DNA of 6,638 nt from Candidatus Melainabacteria bacterium (GTDB taxonomy: Bacteria > Cyanobacteriota > Vampirovibrionia > Obscuribacterales > Obscuribacteraceae). Position numbers and translations under genes: made by a program. Shown here one piece after another: positions 1 to 6,638 of this stretch. The notes below the pieces were generated by a model, which did not search any database, was not told the DNA's origin, and was given only the letters and a program-made list of their open reading frames with translations. How positions within the stretch are numbered: position 1 is the stretch's first letter; each line of letters begins with the position of its first letter. Location of the stretch: contig JACMKL010000232.1 in the NCBI GenBank assembly GCA_014380105.1, positions 1 through 6,638 of the forward strand. The letters run 5' to 3'.

Positions 1-3000
1 AGTGAATGAAGATCTAGCGATGTTGATTTTGGAAACTGAATATCGTCGCGCGTTTTTAGGAGGTCGCTTCTACCGATTACTTGTGAAAGTGAGGTGTATC
101 CTAGCTGTGCCAGCGTATGTCTGACCTCTTCGGCAATATACAAGAAGAACTCTACAACCGGTTCTGGTGTGCCCGGAAATTTCTTTCTGAGTATTTCTTT
201 CTGACTAGTGATACCAACCGGGCAATTATTTGTGTGGCAAACGCGAGCCATGATGCAACCGGCTGCGATCAGTGCAATCGATGCAAAACCATATTCTTCT
301 GCTCCCAGCATCGCCGCGAGAACGACTTCCCAGCCGGCTCGTAATCCGCCGTCCACTCTGAGAATGACTCGGTCTCTCAAAGAATTAGCGAGTAAAACTT
401 GATGGGATTCTGCAAGTCCAAGTTCCCACGGAACGCCTGCACTTTTGATTGAACCAAGCGGAGATGCACCGGTGCCACCATCGTGTCCGGATATTTGAAT
501 GATGTCAGCGTTAGCCTTGGCGACGCCTGCTGACACTGTGCCTATGCCAATCTGACTGACTAATTTGACTGATATTTGAGCTTTCTTGTTGACCTGACGC
601 AAATCATAAATTAGTTGCGCTAAGTCTTCGATTGAATAAATATCGTGGTGCGGTGCAGGCGAAATTAAGGACATTCCGGCTCTAGCACGTCTTAATTGTG
701 CGATATAATGTGAAACTTTGTGAGCGGGTAGTTGTCCGCCTTCGCCTGGTTTTGCACCCTGTGCGATTTTAATTTCTAGCTGGTCGGCAGTGACCAGATA
801 TTCCGGAGTAACTCCAAATCTAGCTGAGGCAACTTGTCTAATTGCTGATGCCGCATGGTCACCGGGCTTTAGTCCCTTCAGTCCGGGGAAATCAGGACTT
901 GTACCATCGCGCCCGATATTTTTGATCGGGTAATAGCGCTTAGGGTCTTCACCACCTTCGCCAGAATTTGATTTTGCACCCAGTCGATTCATTGCAATTG
1001 CAAGCACTTCGTGAGCTTCTTTGGAAAGCGCTCCTAGAGACATGCCGCCGGTGCAAAAGCGCTTTACGATATCGAGTGCAGACTCAACTGATTCGAGTGG
1101 CACAGGTTGTCTATCTGAATTAAACTCCAGCAGATCTCTCAATGAATAAGGATCGCGTTTTTTGACGAGATCGGCATATACTTCAAATGACTTTTGTTTT
1201 TCTTCATCCGAGATTCTAGTGGCATTGCCATTTGCGCTGCCATTACCGTTGCCGCTCTTGGCGCTTAGACCAAGGCTCTTGTGGAGTGCTTTGACGAGTT
1301 CCGGATTGTTGCCGTGAAACTCTCCGCCAGATTTATGGCTCATATTGCCAACATTGATAAGAGATGGTTGGTGAGCAAAAGCGTCATGGTGAAAGCGCAG
1401 AGTTTCACGCGCAATGTCGTCGATTTCCAGACCACCAATGCGAGAAGTTGTGCCATCAAAGCAGCGATGAATCACATCAGGTCCTAACCCGACGCATTCG
1501 AAAATCTGCGCGCCGATATAACTCATAAGGGAAGATATGCCCATCTTTGAAATGATTTTGAGAATGCCACCTTCGACGGCTTTCGTATAATTGAATTGGG
1601 CCCGTTCAACGGTGAAGCCAACATATGGGGCATGTTTTTCATCGCCTTCATAAACGCCCATTTGCGCATCAGCAACTAGCTTCTGCACCTTATCGCTGAA
1701 GTACCAATCGCGGACCGTTTCAAGCGCCAGATACGGACATACTGCTTGCGCACCATAACCTAGCAAGCAAGCAAATTGGTGAATGCTCCAACACTGAGCT
1801 GTTTCTGCAATGATGGAAGTATTGAGTCGCAAGCCTTCTCTAATCAAATGATGGTGCACGGCGCCCACTGCCAGCAAGATTGGTATGCATGCCAGTTCTG
1901 CAGATGGAGACCTGTCACTTAAAACAAGAATGCTGTGTCCTTGTTTTACGGCTTCGACAGCTTCGTCACAAAGTCGTGATACTGCGTCATTGAGATTGCC
2001 GGTGGTGGCATCAAGATGGAGTGGGAGAGTTTTGCACCTAAAATGTTTTCCAAATTTATCGAGACTGGCAAGCTCCAGTTCGTTCAGAACCGGACTGTTC
2101 AAATAAAGTGTGCGAGCTGCATATTGAGCCGGACGAAGCAGATTTGTGCGTCGACCTAAGTGTGTGTCGAGCGACATCACCAACTTTTCACGAAGCGGAT
2201 CAATTGGAGGATTAGTTACTTGCGCAAAGCGTTGTTTGAAATAATCAAACAGTACACGTGGCTTCAGTGAAAGGACCGCAATTGGAGTATCGTCTCCCAT
2301 CGAGAAAACTGGCTCATTAGCCGTTTGAGCCATTGCATTAACAATGAACTCGACGTCTTCCTTCCCGTAGCCGAAAGCGATTTGATTTACTATCAATTGC
2401 TCATGCGTAAATTGTTTCTGTGAGTGAAACTGTTGATGTTCTAAAGTTTTTCTTTCAGTGTTCAGCCATTGTCCATATGGATGAGCGCTTGCGACCTTAT
2501 GTTTTACTTGCCAATTTTTCTGGATTTCGCCAGTCTGCAAATCGACGACAATCATTTGTCCAGGTCCAAGACGCCCTTTCTCTGCCACTTCCACTGGGTA
2601 GTCTGAAACACCTGTTTCGGAGCTGAGAATGACCGAGCCATCTTTGTAAATGGTGTAACGTGCGGGACGTAATCCGTTGCGATCGAGAATGGCGCCGGCT
2701 GTTTTTCCGTCTGCGTAAACGATCAGTGCCGGACCATCCCAGGGCTCCTGCAGTGCTGCATAGTAATCGTAGAAGTCTACGATTTCAGGGAATGCTTCAA
2801 GAGCTGGTTGATTGCGATAAGCTTCTGGCATCAGCTGCATGAGAGCAGCTTCCGGCGAATGGCCAGCAAGCATGATCATTTCCATCGCATTATCGAGATT
2901 GCCAGAATCGGAGCCGCTTTCATATATGACAGGCTCTCGTTGGTGATAACGACCTGCCCAGGCTGGCTGCTCTAAGACTGGCTCGCGAGCGCGCATCCAA

Positions 3001-3752
3001 TTGCGGTTCCCGAGCAAAGTATTGATTTCGCCATTGTGACCCAACATTCGGAATGGCTGTGCAAGTGCCCAACGTGGAAAAGTGTTGGTGCTAAAACGAC
3101 GGTGGAATACAGCGAAGTTTGCTATGTATAAAGGATTTAAGAGATCAGTATAAAATTTCGGTAGCACGCTGGAGCGCACCATGCCTTTATAAACAATGGT
3201 CTTGGTTGAGAGCGATGCGATGTAGAAATTCTCAAATTCTTTTTGCAAACGAATATGATTGATAGCACGCTTGCGAGCAATCATCAGACGTTGAGCAAGT
3301 TCGTCATCAGATAACGGCGACGCCATCGAGACGAGAATCTGTTCGATAACTGGGCAAGTTGAAAATGCTAACGGACCGAGAACTTCAGGAACCGTTGGCA
3401 CATGGCGCCAACCAATCACATTGAGTCCTTCTTCTGCAAATATGGTTTGGGTCAATTGTTTGCAGTGAAACTCGCCACCAGGTGGGAAATAAGCGACACC
3501 AACTGCGGCTATCTCTGATTTTTTCCATCCCTCGGATTCAAGAATTGCCCACGGAATCTCAGTCAAGATGCCAGCACCATCTCCACTGTCTCTGTCAGCT
3601 CCGCATGCACCACGATGTTCCATCCGAGCGAGCGCATGCAATGACGCAGCGATTACATCATGGCTGGCTTGCGGGCGATAGATCAAACCCACTCCGCACG
3701 CATCGCGTTCGGTGAAGATTGAGTTTGATTGAGTAGGGTGGGCGTCGGGCAT
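1..3752 (-). CDS. gltB: Glutamate synthase large subunit, ferredoxin-dependent type (3' end outside window)
   Basis: The enzyme (GOGAT) makes two glutamates from glutamine and 2-oxoglutarate in the cytoplasm. The frame is open from ATG at 3752 to the left edge: 1250 residues of a family usually about 1500 long, so the C-terminal beta-helix (GXGXG) domain is mostly missing. Order seen: an 18-residue propeptide; catalytic Cys19 in DACGVGLI; glutaminase domain with MEHRGACGADRDSGDGAG, RFSTNT (219-224) and GHNGEINT (238-245); central domain; a Gly/Asn/Ser-rich linker (about 830-845); FMN domain with GEGGEDP (931-937) and KPGEGGQLP (1001-1009); and the [3Fe-4S] cysteines Cys1166, Cys1172 and Cys1177 in GCIMARVCHTNNC. 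An insertion at about 940-969 matches the ferredoxin loop absent from NADPH-type GltB, so glsF (or cyanobacterial gltS) would also be a fitting symbol. The start is fixed by the in-frame TAG of amt only five codons upstream. The Shine-Dalgarno is weak (AGAAG, about 12 bases before ATG), so translation is probably coupled to amt. Identity is certain; the electron donor is inferred from the loop. Confidence 0.97.
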   Translation of the reverse strand, partial: MPDAHPTQSNSIFTERDACGVGLIYRPQASHDVIAASLHALARMEHRGACGADRDSGDGAGILTEIPWAILESEGWKKSEIAAVGVAYFPPGGEFHCKQLTQTIFAEEGLNVIGWRHVPTVPEVLGPLAFSTCPVIEQILVSMASPLSDDELAQRLMIARKRAINHIRLQKEFENFYIASLSTKTIVYKGMVRSSVLPKFYTDLLNPLYIANFAVFHRRFSTNTFPRWALAQPFRMLGHNGEINTLLGNRNWMRAREPVLEQPAWAGRYHQREPVIYESGSDSGNLDNAMEMIMLAGHSPEAALMQLMPEAYRNQPALEAFPEIVDFYDYYAALQEPWDGPALIVYADGKTAGAILDRNGLRPARYTIYKDGSVILSSETGVSDYPVEVAEKGRLGPGQMIVVDLQTGEIQKNWQVKHKVASAHPYGQWLNTERKTLEHQQFHSQKQFTHEQLIVNQIAFGYGKEDVEFIVNAMAQTANEPVFSMGDDTPIAVLSLKPRVLFDYFKQRFAQVTNPPIDPLREKLVMSLDTHLGRRTNLLRPAQYAARTLYLNSPVLNELELASLDKFGKHFRCKTLPLHLDATTGNLNDAVSRLCDEAVEAVKQGHSILVLSDRSPSAELACIPILLAVGAVHHHLIREGLRLNTSIIAETAQCWSIHQFACLLGYGAQAVCPYLALETVRDWYFSDKVQKLVADAQMGVYEGDEKHAPYVGFTVERAQFNYTKAVEGGILKIISKMGISSLMSYIGAQIFECVGLGPDVIHRCFDGTTSRIGGLEIDDIARETLRFHHDAFAHQPSLINVGNMSHKSGGEFHGNNPELVKALHKSLGLSAKSGNGNGSANGNATRISDEEKQKSFEVYADLVKKRDPYSLRDLLEFNSDRQPVPLESVESALDIVKRFCTGGMSLGALSKEAHEVLAIAMNRLGAKSNSGEGGEDPKRYYPIKNIGRDGTSPDFPGLKGLKPGDHAASAIRQVASARFGVTPEYLVTADQLEIKIAQGAKPGEGGQLPAHKVSHYIAQLRRARAGMSLISPAPHHDIYSIEDLAQLIYDLRQVNKKAQISVKLVSQIGIGTVSAGVAKANADIIQISGHDGGTGASPLGSIKSAGVPWELGLAESHQVLLANSLRDRVILRVDGGLRAGWEVVLAAMLGAEEYGFASIALIAAGCIMARVCHTNNCPVGITSQKEILRKKFPGTPEPVVEFFLYIAEEVRHTLAQLGYTSLSQVIGRSDLLKTRDDIQFPKSTSLDLHS

Positions 3753-3767
3753 GAATCGTCTGTTCTT

Positions 3768-5045
3768 CTAATGGGTTGAGGCCAATGCTTCGCGTTCTGT
3801 GCCACCGAGGGTAGTGATGGCAATTCCTTCGTGATAAGCATCTTCCCCGTGTGTATGACGGTCGAGACCTTCAAGTTCTTCAGTTAGACCCGCGCGTATT
3901 GGCATGAAGAGTTTTACCAATTGAATCAATAGTCCTGATGCAACAGCTGTATACGCGACTGTTGCTACGACAGCGAGTGCCTGGATGGCGAGCAATTTTG
4001 GATTGCCATAGAGTAGTCCGTCTGCACCCGCGCTGTTTACTGCTTTCGTTGCAAAGACACCAGTTAAGAGTGCTCCGGTTATCCCACCTACTCCGTGACA
4101 AGCGAAGACGTCCAGGGTATCGTCGAGATTTGTCTTTGCGCGTTGTTGGATAACGGCGAATCCGGCAATGGCGGTGACGATACCAATAATGAGCGCTGCC
4201 CATGGATAGACAAAACCTGCGGCAGGAGTGATACCAACAAGTCCGACGACCGCTCCGGTCGCTGCACCAACTGCGGTCGGTTTGCCTTTCAACGTAGATT
4301 CGAGAATGAGCCAAGTGATCATCGCGCCGGCTGCTGCAGTATTTGTGTTAACGAGAGCGAGAGCTGCCGTGCCATTGGCGGCGAGCGCGGAGCCTGCGTT
4401 GAAGCCAAACCAACCGAACCAAAGTAAGCCTGCGCCAAGCAGTACAAACGGGACATTGTGCGGTATGAGTGGTGATTCTTGGTGGTCGTGACGCGCACCG
4501 AGCAACCAGGCGCAGATGACGGCGGCGATACCGGCGGTGATGTGGACAACTGTACCTCCGGCAAAGTCGAGTGCGCCAAGTGTGCGCATCCAACCGCCTT
4601 CGCCCCACACCCAGTGTGCGACTGGAACATAAACTACTAATGACCACAGTGCCAGGAATACGAGGAATGCGCTAAATTTGATGCGCTCAACGATGGCACC
4701 GGATATGATGGCAGGCGTTATTGAGGCGAACATGCCCTGATAACTAGCGAAGACTAATGCTGGAATGGTAGGCGCATAGCTGTTTGGTTCTTGTCCTACA
4801 CCACTGAAAAAGAATGCACTTATTCCTCCAAGCAATGGATTGCCTGGAGAGAAGGCGAGTGAGTATCCAAACATCATCCAAATCAGTGCGCCTATGGAGA
4901 TGGCGGAACATGTGAGCATCAGAGTATTGAGAACGTTTTTTCTGCGCACGAGCCCTGCGTAGAAAAACGCTAAGCCTGGGCTCATCAGAAAAACCAATGC
5001 CGAACTAGTAAGCATCCAGGCCGTGTCGCCTGCAGAAATATGCAT
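3768..5045 (-). CDS. amt: Ammonium transporter, Amt/MEP/Rh family
   Basis: Inner-membrane channel that recruits ammonium and passes it into the cell, complete at 425 residues. About eleven hydrophobic segments are visible (roughly 8-32, 43-66, 96-118, 123-145, 160-184, 197-219, 229-249, 256-275, 279-299, 312-333, 352-379). Family hallmarks are DFAGGTVVHITAG, with Asp160 and the first pore histidine His168; WFGFNAGS, with Ser219 of the outer binding site; ACHGVGG, with the second pore histidine His317; and Phe106 of the outer gate. The tail has EELEGLDRHTHGEDAY (389-404), the conserved segment through which PII (GlnK) proteins regulate Amt, followed by about 21 extra residues. There is no signal peptide: the protein starts directly at GDTAWMLTSSAL, unlike E. 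coli AmtB. The ATG at 5045 has a GGAG Shine-Dalgarno ten bases upstream. gltB starts 15 bases after the TAG, in the same frame, so the two are almost surely co-transcribed. Substrate and fold are known for the family; regulation by PII is inferred. Confidence 0.98.
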   Translation of the reverse strand: MHISAGDTAWMLTSSALVFLMSPGLAFFYAGLVRRKNVLNTLMLTCSAISIGALIWMMFGYSLAFSPGNPLLGGISAFFFSGVGQEPNSYAPTIPALVFASYQGMFASITPAIISGAIVERIKFSAFLVFLALWSLVVYVPVAHWVWGEGGWMRTLGALDFAGGTVVHITAGIAAVICAWLLGARHDHQESPLIPHNVPFVLLGAGLLWFGWFGFNAGSALAANGTAALALVNTNTAAAGAMITWLILESTLKGKPTAVGAATGAVVGLVGITPAAGFVYPWAALIIGIVTAIAGFAVIQQRAKTNLDDTLDVFACHGVGGITGALLTGVFATKAVNSAGADGLLYGNPKLLAIQALAVVATVAYTAVASGLLIQLVKLFMPIRAGLTEELEGLDRHTHGEDAYHEGIAITTLGGTEREALASTH

Positions 5046-5055
5046 GTAAAAGCGT

Positions 5056-5059
5056 CTCC
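5056..5059 (-). promoter_or_regulatory. Shine-Dalgarno of amt
   Basis: On the minus strand GGAG (within TTGGAGAC) lies ten bases before the ATG at 5045. It supports this ATG as the start of the transporter, and no in-frame ATG, GTG or TTG lies in the 55 bases before it. Confidence 0.7.
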
Positions 5060-5119
5060 AATGGACGACCGGCCCACCGCTTGTCTTATTGGCGACAAAC
5101 AGCTCGACCTCACAATTCG

Positions 5120-5147
5120 ATTATATGTAGAAATCATTAAGACGCAA
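5120..5147 (-). promoter_or_regulatory. Probable sigma-70-type promoter of the amt-gltB operon
   Basis: On the minus strand a perfect TATAAT box (5125-5120) is preceded, after 16 bases, by TTGCGT (5147-5142), which matches only the first three bases of TTGACA. The start of transcription would fall near 5112, leaving a leader of about 65 bases before amt. The weak -35 next to a perfect -10 is what one expects of an activator-dependent promoter, but that is inference. No NtcA site (GTA-N8-TAC) at the usual distance and no sigma-54 site (GG-N10-GC) was found. Confidence 0.5.
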
Positions 5148-5153
5148 GGCTTT

Positions 5154-5173
5154 GTTAAGTGACTGACTGTAAC
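5154..5173. repeat. Imperfect palindrome upstream of the amt promoter
   Basis: The arms GTTAAGT (5154-5160) and ACTGTAAC (5166-5173) are complementary apart from one bulged G and are separated by five bases. The site sits about seven bases upstream of the proposed -35 box, centred near -51 relative to the inferred start. That is a plausible place for an activator or other regulator to bind. It does not match the NtcA or NtrC consensus, and the regulator is unknown. Confidence 0.35.
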
Positions 5174-5233
5174 GCGCGCGGCGAGCGGTACGCAAAGACG
5201 GCTTCACTTTTGGTGTTGCGAAGTATCCACTGT

Positions 5234-5257
5234 ATATAAAAGTGGAAGTTGTTCCAC
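5234..5257 (-). terminator. Possible intrinsic terminator after the repeat-protein gene
   Basis: Read on the minus strand, GTGGAA-CAAC-TTCCAC (5257-5242) forms a perfect six-pair hairpin with a four-base loop, directly followed by TTTTATAT (5241-5234). It lies about 180 bases after the stop of the repeat-protein gene and before the amt promoter, where it would separate the two transcripts. The stem is short and only half G-C, so it may be weak or a protein-binding palindrome instead. Its right arm can also pair with AGTGGA (5231-5226), giving an alternative hairpin. Confidence 0.35.
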
Positions 5258-5435
5258 AGGGTCGAAGTTGGCTTGATGAGTCCGTTTTGGGCTCTCATAC
5301 CTAAGATGACACTTGAGAATTAAGCTCTTTTTCCAAATATCAATCGAGCTGCGACGTAGCCTCTTGGCACTGCCTTCACCCGTTTACATTTGCTTAGAAA
5401 ACTTAGCATGAAAAGGGTAAAGACCTTGAGAGCCA

Positions 5436-6638
5436 TTATTGGCAGTGACACCTGTGTTCGATAGCGTTTAAAGCCTGTATCAGCCAATAATGTACGTCGC
5501 GATCACCTTTCCAGTAATCAGCTCCGGGCAAAAGCGCTTTGCGATCATCGCAATTTCCATACTGCCCAATCGCCGCGATACTTCGAATTCTTGCATCTAA
5601 GTTGCCACTGTGAGCGACCTGGTGCATTATGGGTAATACCTTCTTTTTTTCAATTTCAGCCAGAATTTCAACTGCTGTAGCTTGTTGCGGGTGCTTTGTG
5701 ATGGCCGACTGTCGCATGTAGGTAATTATTTTAGCGCCGCCAATCTTTACTAATGCCTCTTTCAATGTTGGCTGGTAGTAATACGGTTTGTCCGAGTAGA
5801 GACGCAGAAGTGTCTCGACATCATTGCTCTCTCGCAAATCCCCAAGGCGGAAAATTGTCCACTCAATAACTTTCGGAGATAAGTCCTTCCCGTCACGAAG
5901 CAACTTGCTCAGCTCCAGACCTTCGTCTTCATGACTTAAACTCTCCATAAGTGGTATCACCTTATTCCATGATGATGTCCAGTTTTTATCTGCTTCTACA
6001 AGCTTCTGACTTTCTTGGAATGAATCTTTCGATTTGATCCAGGCAAAAGAGACCAAAGTCTCTATTTGCTGATCGAAATTGTTAGATAGATCTGCATTAT
6101 TTTTGATGTCGTCGAGGATAGAAGCAGCTGCTCTTTTCTGTACTTCCGGACCGAGTTCGCGTAAGGCGAAAGTTGCAGTTCTGTGTGCGTTTTGAAATAG
6201 TGAATCTCGCCTGTGGAGCACTTGGAGCAGTGCATCAATGCATTTCGGGGAATTTAATCGTCTAAGAATTTCAGCTGTGTCAGTGACTTCGAGATAATTC
6301 CCGCTCGCGGCATCTTTTGCAAGCCAAGCCAGACGAGAGTTCAGAATGTTTGTTTTTGTCCCTGCGTTACCATTGCGTAAGGCTTTTAAGGCTGCATCTC
6401 GAATAACATATGGATTCGTTTCCTTCGACTGCAAAATCGCAATGTAAATCGCCACCGCCTCTTTTAGTTTTCCTTGCTGGCGCAATTCTTCTGCTTGCTG
6501 ATAGAGTGTCTGCGGAGCTGGCGCTTTTGAAAGTTTGACGCTCTCCACGTCTCGACTATTGAGGTAACTTGCTATTGATGGTCGAAGTTCATCAGGGGCA
6601 GTTTTCAGAAACAGAACTAGGGCTGCATCGGTTTTTTG
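5436..6638 (-). CDS. TPR/HEAT-like helical repeat protein (5' end outside window)
   Basis: Function not recognised. The frame is open from the right edge to TAA at 5436-5438, giving 400 residues in the window. The first possible start is GTG at 6546-6548, but the frame continues without a stop for 30 more codons to the edge and no Shine-Dalgarno precedes the GTG, so the true start very probably lies outside. Counting from the edge, residues about 44-77 (TLYQQAEELRQQGKLKEAVA) form one TPR-type helix pair. Paired amphipathic helices resembling PBS-lyase HEAT repeats follow at about 118-163, 258-300, 318-360 and 378-394, for example ARIRSIAAIGQYG and HYWLIQALNAIE. No signal peptide, membrane segment or catalytic motif is visible in this part. 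The tail ends in HRCHCQ. Such solenoids usually act as protein-binding scaffolds; the partner is unknown. It lies 390 bases upstream of amt, so it is probably a separate transcript. The repeat assignment is by eye and moderate. Confidence 0.83.
   Translation of the reverse strand, partial: QKTDAALVLFLKTAPDELRPSIASYLNSRDVESVKLSKAPAPQTLYQQAEELRQQGKLKEAVAIYIAILQSKETNPYVIRDAALKALRNGNAGTKTNILNSRLAWLAKDAASGNYLEVTDTAEILRRLNSPKCIDALLQVLHRRDSLFQNAHRTATFALRELGPEVQKRAAASILDDIKNNADLSNNFDQQIETLVSFAWIKSKDSFQESQKLVEADKNWTSSWNKVIPLMESLSHEDEGLELSKLLRDGKDLSPKVIEWTIFRLGDLRESNDVETLLRLYSDKPYYYQPTLKEALVKIGGAKIITYMRQSAITKHPQQATAVEILAEIEKKKVLPIMHQVAHSGNLDARIRSIAAIGQYGNCDDRKALLPGADYWKGDRDVHYWLIQALNAIEHRCHCQ

Larger units (their letters stand above)
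5046..5435. other. Intergenic region upstream of amt
   Basis: A 390-base gap between the repeat-protein gene and amt with no convincing gene on either strand. It holds the amt Shine-Dalgarno, a probable promoter, an imperfect palindrome upstream of that promoter and a small terminator-like hairpin (each listed separately). The motif CGCAA/TTGCG occurs three times (5143-5147, 5191-5195, 5216-5220); it is short and may be chance. The half nearest the repeat-protein gene (about 5260-5435) holds only a 29-codon minus-strand reading frame without a good ribosome binding site and a weak hairpin at 5278-5294. I see nothing else there. Confidence 0.8.

Noticed and set aside
117..3715. Several plus-strand reading frames of 60-77 codons opposite glutamate synthase (for example 117-344, 1281-1487, 1885-2106, 2420-2626, 3482-3715).
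   Set aside because: They lie antisense to an unbroken 1250-codon gene with family motifs throughout, show no recognisable protein features, and are the expected shadows of coding sequence.
3683..3874. A 63-codon minus-strand frame spanning the amt-gltB junction.
   Set aside because: It overlaps the end of amt and the start of gltB in another frame; both real genes are supported by conserved residues.
3880..4647. Minus-strand and plus-strand frames of 60-144 codons overlapping amt, such as 3880-4314, 4319-4630 and 4095-4427.
   Set aside because: Their composition (runs of Arg, Ser and Cys or Pro) is typical of out-of-frame translation, and amt itself is complete and canonical here.
5127..5140. 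GTA-N8-TAA near the amt -10 box as an NtcA site.
   Set aside because: It misses the second half-site (TAC) and directly abuts the -10 box rather than lying about 22 bases upstream, as activating NtcA sites do.
5271..5300. GATGAGTCCG followed by a small hairpin, resembling part of a hammerhead ribozyme core.
   Set aside because: The conserved GAAA after stem II is missing and no flanking stems I and III close the core; only a six-pair hairpin with one wobble remains.
5364..5380. TTGGCACTGCCTTCAC on the plus strand as a sigma-54 promoter.
   Set aside because: The required GC at the -12 position after GG-N10 is absent, and no plus-strand gene lies downstream.
5391..5406. CTTAG-AAAA-CTTAG after the repeat-protein gene as a terminator stem.
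   Set aside because: The two copies are direct, not inverted, so they cannot form a hairpin.

Overview
The window holds three genes, all on the minus strand, so transcription runs from right to left. Positions 6638-5436 carry the 3' part of a TPR/HEAT-like repeat protein gene that is open at the right edge. A 390-base non-coding gap follows (5435-5046). Then comes a complete ammonium transporter gene, amt (5045-3768). Fifteen bases after its stop begins a glutamate synthase large-subunit gene (3752 to beyond position 1), which is cut off by the left edge after 1250 residues.

amt and the glutamate synthase gene very probably form one nitrogen-assimilation operon. Amt brings ammonium into the cell. 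Glutamine synthetase, which is not in the window, fixes it into glutamine. Glutamate synthase then moves the amide nitrogen to 2-oxoglutarate to give two glutamates. The synthase has the extra loop and the [3Fe-4S] motif wording of the ferredoxin-dependent (cyanobacterial/plastid) type, rather than the NADPH type of E. coli. No small subunit (gltD) or PII gene is visible, but the sequence left of position 1 is unknown.

The gap before amt holds a good Shine-Dalgarno, a perfect TATAAT -10 box with a weak -35, an imperfect palindrome just upstream of the promoter, and a small hairpin with a T-tract. That hairpin could end the upstream transcript. The repeat-protein gene looks functionally unrelated to nitrogen assimilation.

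The organism is a bacterium of roughly even base composition. The glutamate synthase wording (MEHRG..AD.DSGDGAGIL, GCIMARVCHTNNCPVG, ferredoxin loop) points to the cyanobacterial lineage. A TPR/HEAT protein and no photosynthesis genes nearby would fit a non-photosynthetic relative such as the Vampirovibrionia/Obscuribacterales, but that is only a guess. No mobile element, CRISPR array, tRNA or rRNA was seen. I found no convincing new biological system; most of the window is ordinary core metabolism with a few details worth checking.
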